The position numbers and the translations under genes were made by a program. The notes under the pieces were generated by a model. It searched no databases. It was not told the origin of the DNA and saw nothing but the letters and a program-made list of their open reading frames with translations. This document shows positions 46,523 to 55,652 of a DNA stretch of 64,000 nucleotides, piece by piece. The stretch covers positions 4,526,001 through 4,590,000 of the forward strand of contig NZ_CP114288.1 in NCBI RefSeq assembly GCF_027111335.1, given 5' to 3'. This DNA is from Flavobacterium aquiphilum (lineage in GTDB: Bacteria > Bacteroidota > Bacteroidia > Flavobacteriales > Flavobacteriaceae). Positions within the stretch are counted from its first letter, which is position 1, and each line of letters begins with the position of its first letter.

Positions 46523-47500
46523 TCACTCCCAATCCAACAACCTTTTTTCACCTTCAATTTTCTTGATATCTGTAATATCTTGCGACATTTCGATTACGCC
46601 TTTGTAGTTTTTATTGGCGTCCCTTACGGCAAAATAGCGGATGTAAATCAGACGTTCTTTATAATTGATCCAAAAAGAAGATTCGTTTTGGGTTCCTTTT
46701 CTAAATTCTTCTAAAATTTTGAGAACTGTTCCCACACTTTTTGGAGGATGACAAAATTTTACTTCACGGCCGATGATTCCAGCGCTTCTTGGAAACACAC
46801 GCTCTTCGCCTCGGTTGTAGAAAATCACTCGGTCATTTTCATCTACATAAGTCAAATCCACCGGCATCGTTCTAAAAAGCAGATTCACCTGCTCAACAGT
46901 CATATACCCTTCATCAAAATGTGATTTATTATCTAATGAAAAAGGTAATTCTCTCACAGTAAAATCTTCGCTCGGATGTATGTATTCTACTTTTGGGAAA
47001 GTTGGAGGCTCTTGAGACAGCATCCAGCCAATTTCTTCTTCGCCTTTGCGCATCTCAATCCAATCCTTATCGGTAAGAATATCCAATGCATTAGGAAACA
47101 AGACGTTTTCTTCAACGCCAAGCAATCTATGAATTCCATCTATCAAAAATGGAGTATTGGCTCCAACTCTTTCTGGATTATTCATTTTGAGATAATACTG
47201 AATCAAACGAAATTGTTCTCTCAAGTTATCATGGAAAGACCACATTCCCTGAGACGGACCAACCCAGCCTTTCTTTTCCAAAAAAGGAAAAAGCTGATTT
47301 TCTTTTCGCGCAAAACGTTTCTCTATAGTAAGCAACTGATTGAAGATATTCATGTATTTTGGTAAATCAATCAGCGGGTTAACGCTTTTCATCTCTTTCA
47401 AAAGAGACTCTATTAATTCTTTTTCCTGAAAGTAAGTCCATACTGGATGACCTTCCGGCAATTCTAGTGAGGGAATTGTTTCTGTCATTTCATTTTTCAT
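46523..47500 (-). CDS. DUF438/hemerythrin-like protein with PAS domain
   Basis: A 325-aa protein. Residues 1-150 form helices with hemerythrin-like residues ('EGHPVWTYFQEKELIESLL', 'RKENQLFPFLEKKGW', 'WSFHDNLREQFRLI', 'GVEENVLFPNAL'). After a linker, residues 205-320 form a PAS-like domain ('MPVDLTYVDENDRVIFYN', 'GREVKFCHPPKSVGTVLKIL', 'RYFAVRDANKNYKGVIEMSQDIT'). This is the DUF438 architecture, often near NO-metabolism genes. It lacks kinase or DNA-binding parts. A role in sensing or handling NO or iron is likely from context. Confidence 0.85.
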   Translation of the reverse strand: MKNEMTETIPSLELPEGHPVWTYFQEKELIESLLKEMKSVNPLIDLPKYMNIFNQLLTIEKRFARKENQLFPFLEKKGWVGPSQGMWSFHDNLREQFRLIQYYLKMNNPERVGANTPFLIDGIHRLLGVEENVLFPNALDILTDKDWIEMRKGEEEIGWMLSQEPPTFPKVEYIHPSEDFTVRELPFSLDNKSHFDEGYMTVEQVNLLFRTMPVDLTYVDENDRVIFYNRGEERVFPRSAGIIGREVKFCHPPKSVGTVLKILEEFRKGTQNESSFWINYKERLIYIRYFAVRDANKNYKGVIEMSQDITDIKKIEGEKRLLDWE

Positions 47501-47523
47501 TTTGAACCATTTCTATTTTTTTT

Positions 47524-47608
47524 GCCATTAAGACATTAAGAAAATTAAGTTGTTTTGTCCTCTAAAAACTTTTGAAACTCATCTTAATGAAACAAACGCC
47601 TTAATGGC
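47524..47608. repeat. Imperfect repeat spacer with inverted 'GCCATTAAG'
   Basis: GCCATTAAG (47524-47532) and CTTAATGGC (47600-47608) are perfect 9-bp arms, with more 'ATTAAG' units between. The arms are 67 bp apart. It fits the class of degenerate spacer repeats in this genome. Confidence 0.4.
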
Positions 47609-47630
47609 TGGTTAAAAAAAATGGTTAGGG

Positions 47631-49406
47631 TTATTTTTGGTGTTTTATCTTTTCATATAATTTCACTAACGATTGCAATAACTCAACGGGAGTCGTTAAA
47701 ATCTGATAGTGGTTTTGACCGAACATTTGTGGCAGATAATATTTGGCTTCGGCCTCGATGGCCAATGCATACGAATTAATGTTTTTTGAATTGAGTTCAC
47801 GAAGGGCTTGTTTTACGTCATTGATTCCGTATTTCCCTTCGTATTTATCATAATCATTGGGTTTTCCGTCCGAAATTAAGATGACCCATTTGTTTTTCGT
47901 GCTTCGTTTATCGAGTCGTGCTCCCGCATGGCGCAAAGCTGCTCCTATTCGAGTGTATCCGCTAGGTTCTACCGCACCCACTTTGTGCTTGGCACTGTTC
48001 CAATTTTCGTCAAAATCTTTGATCGTTAAATAAGTCGAATAATTTCTGGTTTTGGAATAAAAACTGTCAATCGAAAAATCGATATTGAATTCGTTTAATA
48101 TTTCCCCAAACAAAATAGAAACTTCTTTTTCTACATCGATCACACGGTTGCCGGCTGCGTAGCCATCGCTTGAAAGACTGATATCTAACAGGATCAGAAT
48201 CGACAAATCTTTTTCTTTTTTTCTATTCGAAATATAAATTTTATCCGAAGGCGTTCTTCTCGAATGAACATCAACATACAAATCGGTGATGGCATCAATG
48301 TCGAATTCATCACCTTGGGTCTGGCGTTTTTGTTGTTGCATCTTATTATTGACATTGGTCAGCATCTTGCGCAAGCCCATCAATATAGAAGCATTCTTGG
48401 CGATTGTTTTTTTGTAATAATCACTATCAGTCTTTAACTGCAGTTTTGGATATACTTTACAAAAATTTTCTTTGTAACTGTTTTTAGTAAAATCCCATTC
48501 ATCATAACTGTGGTGAAAACCTTTTTCATCTACCGAAGCACTCTCGGAAATGGTTGTGTTTTCCATAAAATCAGCTTGATAAACCGAATGTGCCGAGTCG
48601 TCCACACGAACGGTGAATTTCATATTCAATTCATCCAATGCGTCCTGATGGTCTTCCAATTCATCAGATCCATCAAAATCACGCCAATTTCCATTGAATT
48701 CCTGAGCAGTTTCTACTTTTTCAAAATTATGCAGCATCACATAATCCTCTTGTTGTTTTTTGTCGACTTCAACAGTCATTACTTCTTCAACAGCTTTTGC
48801 TTTAAGCGTAGTTAAAGGCTGAATTTCATTCGGTTTTTTAGCTTTATCCGAGAAATTTTGAAGTTCGTTTTCACTCTCAACAACCGCTTCATTTTTCATC
48901 CATTTGCCAAAAAGCCACGAAAAATCAGGTCCTTTTTTAGCATCTTGTTTTTCGATAAAATGTTTTTTGGCTTCCGCCAAAAATTGTTCATCAATAGAAA
49001 ATTCCTTAAACAAAATCGCTAGGATTTCTTCGGAAGTCTCCAATGCTCTTTGTTGCGAAACAGCCAAATCTGGTTCCGCTTCATCTGCCGTCCAATTGAA
49101 ATTCAAACGGTGTTGCACACTTAAATACAGCACTCTAAAATGATAAAAAGTAAGATTCTCTTCCAGAGTGGGGAATTCGGAAAACGAAATTGGAAGAAAG
49201 AAGTTATTGTTTTTATAGCCTCCTTCTCTTTCAGCAGGAAATATTTCAATAGGATTCCCTGTCAAAGCACGAGCCATAATTGTAAGACGAGGTTTTATGG
49301 CTGCAAGCGTAACCGTTCTGGCTTCTATTTCAGGGCTTATTTTCTTTCTGTTTTTTAAATGCTTAAAAAACTTCCCTACCAAGTATTCATCTATCTCGAA
49401 ACCCAT
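47631..49406 (-). CDS. norD: NO reductase activation protein NorD (VWA domain)
   Basis: A 591-aa protein, start ATG 49406 (MGFEIDEYLVGKFFKHL). The C-terminal 200 residues form a von Willebrand A domain with the MIDAS motif LLDISLSSDG (DxSxS) and the later LISDGKPNDYD. NorD and the MoxR-type ATPase NorQ work as a chaperone pair that inserts the non-heme iron of NorB. norQ lies just upstream on the same strand. The middle part is acidic and poorly conserved, as usual. Confidence 0.92.
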   Translation of the reverse strand: MGFEIDEYLVGKFFKHLKNRKKISPEIEARTVTLAAIKPRLTIMARALTGNPIEIFPAEREGGYKNNNFFLPISFSEFPTLEENLTFYHFRVLYLSVQHRLNFNWTADEAEPDLAVSQQRALETSEEILAILFKEFSIDEQFLAEAKKHFIEKQDAKKGPDFSWLFGKWMKNEAVVESENELQNFSDKAKKPNEIQPLTTLKAKAVEEVMTVEVDKKQQEDYVMLHNFEKVETAQEFNGNWRDFDGSDELEDHQDALDELNMKFTVRVDDSAHSVYQADFMENTTISESASVDEKGFHHSYDEWDFTKNSYKENFCKVYPKLQLKTDSDYYKKTIAKNASILMGLRKMLTNVNNKMQQQKRQTQGDEFDIDAITDLYVDVHSRRTPSDKIYISNRKKEKDLSILILLDISLSSDGYAAGNRVIDVEKEVSILFGEILNEFNIDFSIDSFYSKTRNYSTYLTIKDFDENWNSAKHKVGAVEPSGYTRIGAALRHAGARLDKRSTKNKWVILISDGKPNDYDKYEGKYGINDVKQALRELNSKNINSYALAIEAEAKYYLPQMFGQNHYQILTTPVELLQSLVKLYEKIKHQK

Positions 49407-49440
49407 TTTTTTTATTTTTTTCAATATCGGCACTATGGTA

Positions 49441-49482
49441 CGGACAACTCGCGAGTTGTCCCTACATGTGAATTGTCCCTAC
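49441..49482. repeat. REP-like palindrome between norD and norQ
   Basis: A perfect 20-bp palindrome GGACAACTCGCGAGTTGTCC (49442-49461) followed by CTAC, then ATTGTCCCTAC, a partial direct copy of its right arm. It has no T tract. Confidence 0.7.
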
Positions 49483-49486
49483 GGTA

Positions 49487-50278
49487 TTATATCATCAAAT
49501 TGCACAAATCCTTCAGTGCTTCCAATGTTTGTAAATCATCTGTCAACGGCTCAACAATCGCCACATGAACAGCTAATCTCTTTGGCAATCCGCTGTGAAT
49601 AATTTTGGCAGCATCAACCAAAAGTCGTGTCGAAACCGTTTCGGTCAATCCTAATTCGGTTAAGTTTCTAATCTTGTTACCTATGGCTACCAGTTTTTTG
49701 GCAGTATCATTGTCAATATTTGTCTCTGCAACCAAAATTTCGGTCTCAATTTTCGGTTCCGGATAATCAAACGAAACAGCAATAAACCTTTGGCGTGTAG
49801 AAGGTTTCAGTTCCTTAAAACCTCTTTGATAACCTGGATTGAAAGAAGCAACAAGCATAAAATCCTCATGCGCTTTGATTGTTTCCCCTAACTTGTCTAT
49901 ATACAGTATGCGTCGATGATCGGTCAGTGAGTGGATCGCCACAATCACATCGGGACGGGCTTCGGCCACTTCATCCAAATAGATAATCGACCCATTCTTT
50001 ACAGCAGTAGTTAAAGGGCCATCAAGCCAAACCGTTTCCGCTCCTTTGATGATAAATCGGCCAATCAAATCGGTTGAAGAAGTTTCTTCATGACAACTGA
50101 TCGTAATCAGATTTCTTTCGAATTTATGCGCCATATACTCCACAAAACGGGATTTACCGGTACCTGTGGGACCTTTCAGCAGAAAAGGGATTTTATTTTT
50201 ATACGAATGTTCAAAGATTTCTACTTCTTTGCCTACTGCATGGTAATAAGGGGCGCTTATTAAAGTATCTGCTAACAT
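49487..50278 (-). CDS. norQ: NorQ, MoxR-family AAA+ ATPase
   Basis: A 263-aa ATPase. Walker A is GPTGTGKSRF near residue 38, Walker B is IIYLDEVAEA, and 'ASFNPGYQRGFKELKPSTRQRF' carries the sensor and arginine-finger region. It powers NorD-dependent iron insertion in NO reductase. It lies between norB (293 bp away) and norD (80 bp away) in the order norC-norB-norQ-norD. Confidence 0.95.
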   Translation of the reverse strand: MLADTLISAPYYHAVGKEVEIFEHSYKNKIPFLLKGPTGTGKSRFVEYMAHKFERNLITISCHEETSSTDLIGRFIIKGAETVWLDGPLTTAVKNGSIIYLDEVAEARPDVIVAIHSLTDHRRILYIDKLGETIKAHEDFMLVASFNPGYQRGFKELKPSTRQRFIAVSFDYPEPKIETEILVAETNIDNDTAKKLVAIGNKIRNLTELGLTETVSTRLLVDAAKIIHSGLPKRLAVHVAIVEPLTDDLQTLEALKDLCNLMI

Positions 50279-50571
50279 ATTTTTTATTTTTTTGAAAAAA
50301 CCGAAACGTGAAACAAAAGTTTCTATGGAAATGGAAGTTCAAAAAACAGTCATCTCAACGTTCCGGTTAAAAGGAAATCTGAATTAGTAAGTCGTTTATA
50401 TTATTTTAGTAATTAGTCGATAGTGATCAGCACTTTGGGGACATCAAAAAAATTTAAGAGAGAGATGAATCAAAACATTATTTGTTTATTCATTTTTTTG
50501 AAATTGGAATTTATTCAGACAATGACTTAAATTCCAAACCAACCACTAAAGACTATTAATTACTAAAAAAA
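50279..50571. other. Spacer between norB and norQ
   Basis: No gene is seen. An inverted pair AACCGAAACGT (50299-50309) and ACGTTCCGGTT (50358-50368), one mismatch, could form a hairpin on the norQ leader. No clear TAnnTTTG element and no FNR-like box are visible. Confidence 0.4.
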
Positions 50572-51903
50572 TTATGCTCTTAAGGCTTCGTCTGTCGGAC
50601 GGCCGTATTTTATGAAATCGTAAACAAAAAGACAGATTCCTGTGGTGAACATCGTAGCGCAAATCAACAATACCACAAAGTGAATACTGATTTCATTTTG
50701 TACGACCATGAATTCCATTTTCATTTTTCGCTCCAAATAAACCTGTGCCACACCAGCAACTCCAAAAGCAACTGTCATTCCTAACATACCAATATTAGAT
50801 AACCAAAAAGCTGCCATTCCAGTTGGGCTTTGATATCTTTTACGGCCAGTTACATTTGGCAATGCATAACTGATTATAGCCAAAACAATCATCGCATATG
50901 CACCCCAGAAGGCGTAGTGTCCGTGCATTGCCGTAACCAAAGTTCCATGTGTGTACAAGTTAGTTTGTGGCAGAGTATGTGCGAAACCAAGTAATCCTGC
51001 TCCAATAAAAGAAACGATGGAAGAACCTATTGTCCAAAATAAAGCAATTTTGTTAGGATGGCTTTTTTCTCCCTTGCGGTACATATTCACAGCAAATAAA
51101 GCCATTGCAAGGAAAGCCAAAGGCTCTAACGCTGAGAAAATCCCTCCAACGATCAACCAAATTTTGTTTACACCTATATAATAATAGTGGTGTCCAGTTC
51201 CTAAAACTCCTGAAAGGAAAGTCAACCCAACGATTACATACAACCATTTTTCGATTACCTCTCTATCAACACCAGTCAGTTTAATTAATAAATAGGAAAG
51301 AATACCTCCCATAATTAATTCCCAAACACCTTCAACCCACAAGTGAACAACCCACCAACGGAAAAATGAATCCATTACCTGGCTGTCGAACCAAATCATT
51401 CCTGGAAGATATAATAAGGCAGCAAACAACAATCCCATACTCAATACTAGTGCCGTTGTAGTTTTGCGTTTTCCTTTGAAAAGTGTTCCTAAAATCAAGC
51501 CTAGAAACAATAATACATTGACAACAACCAAGAAATCAAGCTCTCTCGGAATCTCAAGGAATTTTCTACCTTCCCAATGATTAAAGTGAAAACCAACAAT
51601 GGCAATTACTCCGACAACTGCAAGGGAAATCAATTGCACATAGGCCCATTTCACACTTATCAATTCGCGTTGTGCTTCTTCGGGAATAATATAATAGGCC
51701 GCTCCCATAAAACCGGTCAGCAACCATACAACCAATAAATTAGTATGCACCGCCCGGGCAACATTAAAAGGGATAATTTCGTGCAACCCCTGAATACCTA
51801 TTCTATCAAAGCCCATGATAAAACCATAGACAATCTGTAGTGAGAACAGCAGCATACACAGTGCAAAAAACCAATAGGCTACTTTTTGTGATTTATATTT
51901 CAT
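50572..51903 (-). CDS. norB: Nitric oxide reductase large subunit, cytochrome b
   Basis: A 443-aa heme-copper oxidase relative with 12 spans that reduces NO to N2O. Heme and FeB ligands lie in 'RAVHTNLLVVW' (His53), 'WWVVHLWVEGVWELIMGG' with its conserved Glu residues, 'GTGHHYYYIG' and 'AMHGHYAFWGAY'. It lacks the N-terminal extension of quinol-dependent qNor, and norC lies 11 bp upstream, so it is the cytochrome-c-dependent type. Confidence 0.96.
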   Translation of the reverse strand: MKYKSQKVAYWFFALCMLLFSLQIVYGFIMGFDRIGIQGLHEIIPFNVARAVHTNLLVVWLLTGFMGAAYYIIPEEAQRELISVKWAYVQLISLAVVGVIAIVGFHFNHWEGRKFLEIPRELDFLVVVNVLLFLGLILGTLFKGKRKTTTALVLSMGLLFAALLYLPGMIWFDSQVMDSFFRWWVVHLWVEGVWELIMGGILSYLLIKLTGVDREVIEKWLYVIVGLTFLSGVLGTGHHYYYIGVNKIWLIVGGIFSALEPLAFLAMALFAVNMYRKGEKSHPNKIALFWTIGSSIVSFIGAGLLGFAHTLPQTNLYTHGTLVTAMHGHYAFWGAYAMIVLAIISYALPNVTGRKRYQSPTGMAAFWLSNIGMLGMTVAFGVAGVAQVYLERKMKMEFMVVQNEISIHFVVLLICATMFTTGICLFVYDFIKYGRPTDEALRA

Positions 51904-51914
51904 AGTACTTTTTT

Positions 51915-52349
51915 TTAATTATTTTCTTTAGCTAATGGCGATACAATGCGGTCAAATCCGTTCAAATCAATTTTCCCGATCCATTTTAAATAGGCCACAA
52001 CGGCATCGGCATCTTTTTCATTCATATTATAGGCAACCATTTTTCGGCCGTTTGGTGACCACGGCACAGGCGACATCAATACGGCCTTAACATAACCTTC
52101 TCCTCTACGATCGATAACTTTGGTTAATTCTGGAGCATAATAGCCTCCTTCACCCATAATAGTGTGGCAACCCATACAATTGTTGTGTTCCCAAATTTCT
52201 TTTCCTCTCACTACTTGTTTGTCGATAGCCTTGTAATTCGTTTGATCATTTCTGGGCATAAACGAATAAATAGTCAATCCGATAAAGATTAAAAAGGTGA
52301 CCAATGTTCCTCCCAGAAAAAATGCCCGTGCTTGTGATTTTGAAAGCAT
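51915..52349 (-). CDS. norC: Nitric oxide reductase cytochrome c subunit
   Basis: A 144-aa membrane-anchored cytochrome c. An N-terminal helix (FFLGGTLVTFLIFIGLTIYSF) is followed by a heme c site CMGCHTIMGEGGYYAPEL and the axial Met region 'MSPVPWSPNGRKMVAYNM'. It passes electrons to NorB, encoded 11 bp downstream. Its promoter carries a perfect -7 element, a weak FNR-like box at the regulon spacing and two copies of the second inverted repeat. Confidence 0.95.
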   Translation of the reverse strand: MLSKSQARAFFLGGTLVTFLIFIGLTIYSFMPRNDQTNYKAIDKQVVRGKEIWEHNNCMGCHTIMGEGGYYAPELTKVIDRRGEGYVKAVLMSPVPWSPNGRKMVAYNMNEKDADAVVAYLKWIGKIDLNGFDRIVSPLAKENN

Positions 52350-52392
52350 AATAATCTGTTTTTGTTAGTTAATAAAATTGTTAATTTTAAAT

Positions 52393-52412
52393 AAAGGATA
52401 AAGTTATCTTTT
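52393..52412. promoter_or_regulatory. Inverted repeat of the denitrification promoters, norC copy a
   Basis: AAAGGATA-AAGT-TATCTTTT followed by AT, seven of eight arm positions symmetric. It lies just downstream of the predicted norC transcription start. Confidence 0.55.
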
Positions 52413-52421
52413 ATTAAAACG

Positions 52422-52464
52422 CAAATATAAAAGATATTTTTGTCTTTTATTATAATAAATGTCA
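52422..52464 (-). promoter_or_regulatory. norC promoter with weak FNR-like box
   Basis: + strand CAAATATA (52422-52429) is a perfect reverse -7 element TATATTTG. TAAT-AAAT-GTCA (52453-52464), two mismatches from TGAT-N4-ATCA, is centred exactly 36.5 bp from its end, as at narK and nirK. Confidence 0.6.
52429..52448. promoter_or_regulatory. Inverted repeat of the denitrification promoters, norC copy b
   Basis: AAAAGATA-TTTT-TGTCTTTT followed by AT, seven of eight arm positions symmetric, the best example. It lies between the -7 element and the FNR-like box, over the -33 region. Confidence 0.6.
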
Positions 52465-52582
52465 TTTATTTTAATTTTTTTTCTTCTTATTTATTTTACA
52501 CCATAATATATAATAGGTATTAAAAAAATGAAATTTCGACAAGTTTTCAACATCAAAATGTTCTTAAGTCAGTCCCAAAATA

Positions 52583-52594
52583 TGATAAAAATCA
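52583..52594. promoter_or_regulatory. FNR-like box in the norC-ric spacer
   Basis: TGAT-AAAA-ATCA inside ATGATAAAAATCAT. On the plus strand a poor -7 candidate (TAAAATTA, 52618-52625) is at the regulon distance, so this box could drive a second, longer ric transcript. Confidence 0.5.
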
Positions 52595-52707
52595 TGTTCC
52601 AAATTTTCAATTAGTCGTAAAATTACATAGACAAAAAAAGCAAACTCCCCAAATCTCATTGTTTTAGCTTTCAATAACTTATAAAATTTTGAAATAATAA
52701 ATTTTAT

Positions 52708-52727
52708 TAAGGATAAATTTGTCTTTT
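52708..52727. promoter_or_regulatory. Inverted repeat of the denitrification promoters, ric copy
   Basis: TAAGGATA-AATT-TGTCTTTT followed by AT, five of eight arm positions symmetric but right arm identical to that of nirK and norC copy b. It covers the -33 TTTG of the ric promoter. Confidence 0.5.
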
Positions 52728-52749
52728 ATTGTAAAAACACCTATTTTTG
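52718..52749 (+). promoter_or_regulatory. Promoter of ric
   Basis: TTTG (52718-52721), 20 bases, then TATTTTTG (52742-52749): full -33 and -7 match, 35 bp before the ATG. Confidence 0.8.
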
Positions 52750-52783
52750 TGCTTATAAATTTTTAAAAATTAAAAACAACATT

Positions 52784-53515
52784 ATGGAAATTTTAGAGAA
52801 AACAACAATAGGTGAATTTGTGGCAAAAGACTTCAGAACGGCAGCTTTATTTTCCAAATATGGAATTGATTTTTGCTGTAAAGGGAACAGAACTGTAGAG
52901 GAAGTTTGCGAGAAAAAAGAGATTACTCCAAGTGAATTATTACAAGAAATTGAAGCTATTTTATCGTTAAAAAGTGAATCTGGAATTGATTATAATTCTT
53001 GGCCAATCGATTTATTAGCCGATTATATCGAAAAAACACATCACCGTTATGTAGCAGAAAAAACACCAACACTACTTCAGTTTTTAGACAAATTAAGTAG
53101 AGTTCACGGAGCAAATCATCCGGAGTTGATAGAAATAAACGAACTCTTTAAAGGTTGCGCCGGAGAATTGGCAATGCACATGAAAAAAGAAGAACTGATT
53201 TTGTTTCCATTTATCAAAAAAATGGTCAATGCTACAATTTCGGACGAATTACTTGAGCAGCCTCATTTTGGAACGGTAGAGAACCCAATTGCCATGATGA
53301 TGCACGAACATGATGCCGAAGGGGAACGTTTTAGAAAAATTGCTGCATTGAGCAACAATTACACGCCACCGGCAGACGGTTGCAACACTTACAAAGTAAC
53401 ATTTGCAATGCTTCAGGAATTTGAAGAAGACTTGCACAAACATATTCATTTGGAAAATAACATTCTATTTCCAAAAGCAGCTAAGCTCGAAAAAGACTTT
53501 TCGGCTCAACAATAA
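52784..53515 (+). CDS. ric: Iron-sulfur cluster repair di-iron protein Ric (YtfE/ScdA)
   Basis: A 243-aa protein. The N-terminal ScdA_N/DUF542 domain (TIGEFVAKDFRTAALFSKYG, then IDFCCKGN) is followed by a hemerythrin-like di-iron domain with His/Glu pairs in 'KTHHRYVAEKTPTLLQF', 'ELAMHMKKEELILFPFI', 'MMHEHDAEGERF' and 'HKHIHLENNILFPKA'. Ric restores Fe-S clusters damaged by NO or peroxide and is typically NO-induced. It is divergent from norC and leads a plus-strand series with nrdD and nrdG. Confidence 0.95.
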   Translation: MEILEKTTIGEFVAKDFRTAALFSKYGIDFCCKGNRTVEEVCEKKEITPSELLQEIEAILSLKSESGIDYNSWPIDLLADYIEKTHHRYVAEKTPTLLQFLDKLSRVHGANHPELIEINELFKGCAGELAMHMKKEELILFPFIKKMVNATISDELLEQPHFGTVENPIAMMMHEHDAEGERFRKIAALSNNYTPPADGCNTYKVTFAMLQEFEEDLHKHIHLENNILFPKAAKLEKDFSAQQ

Positions 53516-53546
53516 AAAAAAATATAAACACTAAAAATCAACAACT

Positions 53547-55652
53547 ATGGGAAATTACGTAATCAAGCGAAATGGCAAATACAAGCCATTTGAAAGTTAT
53601 AAAATCAAAGATGCTATTGAAAAAAGTTTCAAAAGCGCTTCAGTAGTTGTTGATGAAAGTGTTTATAACAGCATTATCATCCAGCTTGAAGCTGAAGAAG
53701 TATGGTCTGTCGAAGAAATTCAGGACATGATCGAAAAGAAGCTGTATGAAAAAAAGTATTTTGATGTAATGCGATCGTTCATGCTGTTTCGACATACCCG
53801 AAAATTACAGCGTGAGCATATAGCAGGACTGAATGATGACACTACTTATGTAGACAGCACTCAGACCATTCAGGAATATATTGAACAAACCGATTGGCGT
53901 ATCAATGCCAATGCCAATACTTCCTATTCAAATGCCGGATTAGTAAACAATGTGGCCGGAAAAATCATTGCCAATTATTGGTTGGATAAAGTATATTCCA
54001 AAGAAGAAGGTTATGCCCACCGCAATGGAGATATCCACATTCACGATTTGGATTGTCTCACAGGTTATTGCGCTGGCTGGAGTTTGCGTGTGTTGCTGAA
54101 CGAAGGCTTCAACGGTGTACGAGGGCGTGTGGAAAGCAAACCTCCCTCCCATTTTAGGGAAGCTTTGGGACAAATGGCTAATTTCCTTGGAATTTTACAA
54201 AGTGAATGGGCGGGTGCACAAGCTTTCAGTTCTTTTGACACCTATCTGGCACCTTATGTTTTCAAAGATAATTTAGGATTCGAGGACGTTTTAAAAGCGG
54301 TCAGAGGTTTTGTTTACAACCTGAATGTTCCCGCACGTTGGGGGCAATCACCATTTACTAATATCACTTTGGATTGGATTGTTCCTGACGATCTAAAAAT
54401 GCAAATTCCAACCAAAAATGACCATCATATATTTGAACTCAATAAAAACAAAGATTTATTAAGTAGAGCAAAAGAAAGAGGAGTAACCAAAGTAACCGAC
54501 TTGCGTTATGAGCATTTCCAAAAAGAAATGAACCTTATCAATAAAGCTTATTATACTGTAATGACTGAAGGCGATGCCAATGGACAGCCTTTCACCTTCC
54601 CTATTCCGACGGTGAATATTACCGAAGCTTTTGACTGGGATGGAGAAAACACCGATTTGCTTTTTGAAAATACTGCGAAAATTGGCTCTTCCTACTTCCA
54701 GAATTTCATTGGAAGTCAATATATTTTAGACGAAAATGGCAATCAGATTGAAAATGAGAATGCTTACAAACCTAATGCCGTTCGCAGTATGTGCTGCCGT
54801 TTACAGTTGGATTTACGAGAGTTACTAAAACGTGGCAATGGACTCTTTGGAAGCGCTGAAATGACTGGAAGTATTGGTGTAGTAACCATCAACATGGCAC
54901 GTTTAGGTTATCTTAATAAAGGAAATAAAGGGAAATTATACGAAGAATTGGATCATCTTTTATACATAGCCAAATCGACTCTGGAGAAAAAGAGAGTATT
55001 TATCCAAGAGATGTACGACCGCGGATTGTACCCTTACACAAAACGTTATTTGGAACATTTCAGAAACCACTTTTCAACTATCGGGGTGAACGGAATGAAT
55101 GAAATGATAGAAAATTTTACTAACGAAGAAGACAATGTAACCTCTGAAACCGGGATTGAATTTGCCTCAGAAATTCTGGATCACATTCGTAATAGAATGA
55201 AAGAATTCCAGGAAGAAACAGGAAATCTATACAACCTGGAGGCAACACCAGCCGAAGGAACAACGTATCGTTTTGCCAAAGAAGACAAAAAACGTTATGA
55301 CGACATTATTCAGGCGGGACAGGAAGAGAACATTTATTATACTAACAGCTCGCAAATTCCGGTAGATTTCACACAAGATCCGTTCGAAGCTTTAACATTG
55401 CAGGATCAATTGCAGTGCAAGTACACAGGAGGAACGGTTTTACACCTTTATATGAGCGAAAAAATAAGTTCACCCGAAGCGTGTAAACAATTTGTCAAAA
55501 AAGTGATTACCAATTTCAGGCTGCCATACATTACCGTAACACCAGTATTCAGCGTATGTCCAATGCATGGTTATTTGAACGGGGAACACGAATATTGCCC
55601 AAAATGTGATGAAATCATTATTGCCGAAAAAGCAAAATTTATTGAACTATAA
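53547..55652 (+). CDS. nrdD: Anaerobic ribonucleoside-triphosphate reductase, main part without glycyl-radical tail
   Basis: A 701-aa protein. Residues 1-90 form an ATP-cone (VIKRNGKYKPFESYKIKDAI). The catalytic barrel has the finger-loop Cys segments 'HIHDLDCLTGYCAGWSLR' and 'AVRSMCCRLQLDLREL', and 'ARWGQSPFTNITLDW' is typical. The zinc site near the end is VCPMHGYLNGEHEYCPKCDE. The protein stops 13 residues later, before the RVxGYxRP glycyl-radical loop that normally ends NrdD. That loop is encoded by a separate ORF at 55778-55945. The gene starts 31 bp behind ric. Makes dNTPs without oxygen. Confidence 0.93.
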   Translation: MGNYVIKRNGKYKPFESYKIKDAIEKSFKSASVVVDESVYNSIIIQLEAEEVWSVEEIQDMIEKKLYEKKYFDVMRSFMLFRHTRKLQREHIAGLNDDTTYVDSTQTIQEYIEQTDWRINANANTSYSNAGLVNNVAGKIIANYWLDKVYSKEEGYAHRNGDIHIHDLDCLTGYCAGWSLRVLLNEGFNGVRGRVESKPPSHFREALGQMANFLGILQSEWAGAQAFSSFDTYLAPYVFKDNLGFEDVLKAVRGFVYNLNVPARWGQSPFTNITLDWIVPDDLKMQIPTKNDHHIFELNKNKDLLSRAKERGVTKVTDLRYEHFQKEMNLINKAYYTVMTEGDANGQPFTFPIPTVNITEAFDWDGENTDLLFENTAKIGSSYFQNFIGSQYILDENGNQIENENAYKPNAVRSMCCRLQLDLRELLKRGNGLFGSAEMTGSIGVVTINMARLGYLNKGNKGKLYEELDHLLYIAKSTLEKKRVFIQEMYDRGLYPYTKRYLEHFRNHFSTIGVNGMNEMIENFTNEEDNVTSETGIEFASEILDHIRNRMKEFQEETGNLYNLEATPAEGTTYRFAKEDKKRYDDIIQAGQEENIYYTNSSQIPVDFTQDPFEALTLQDQLQCKYTGGTVLHLYMSEKISSPEACKQFVKKVITNFRLPYITVTPVFSVCPMHGYLNGEHEYCPKCDEIIIAEKAKFIEL

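Larger units (their letters stand above)
52350..52783. other. Divergent regulatory region between norC and ric
   Basis: No gene is seen in these 434 bp, which are very AT-rich. The norC promoter occupies 52393-52464 and the ric promoter 52708-52749, and a further FNR-like box lies in between at 52583-52594. The sites are listed separately. The two genes diverge, so this block probably switches both. Confidence 0.7.

Noticed and set aside
50421-50432. TGATCA near norQ as an FNR-like box
   Set aside because: The half sites are adjacent without the four-base spacer, and no -7 element lies at the regulon distance.
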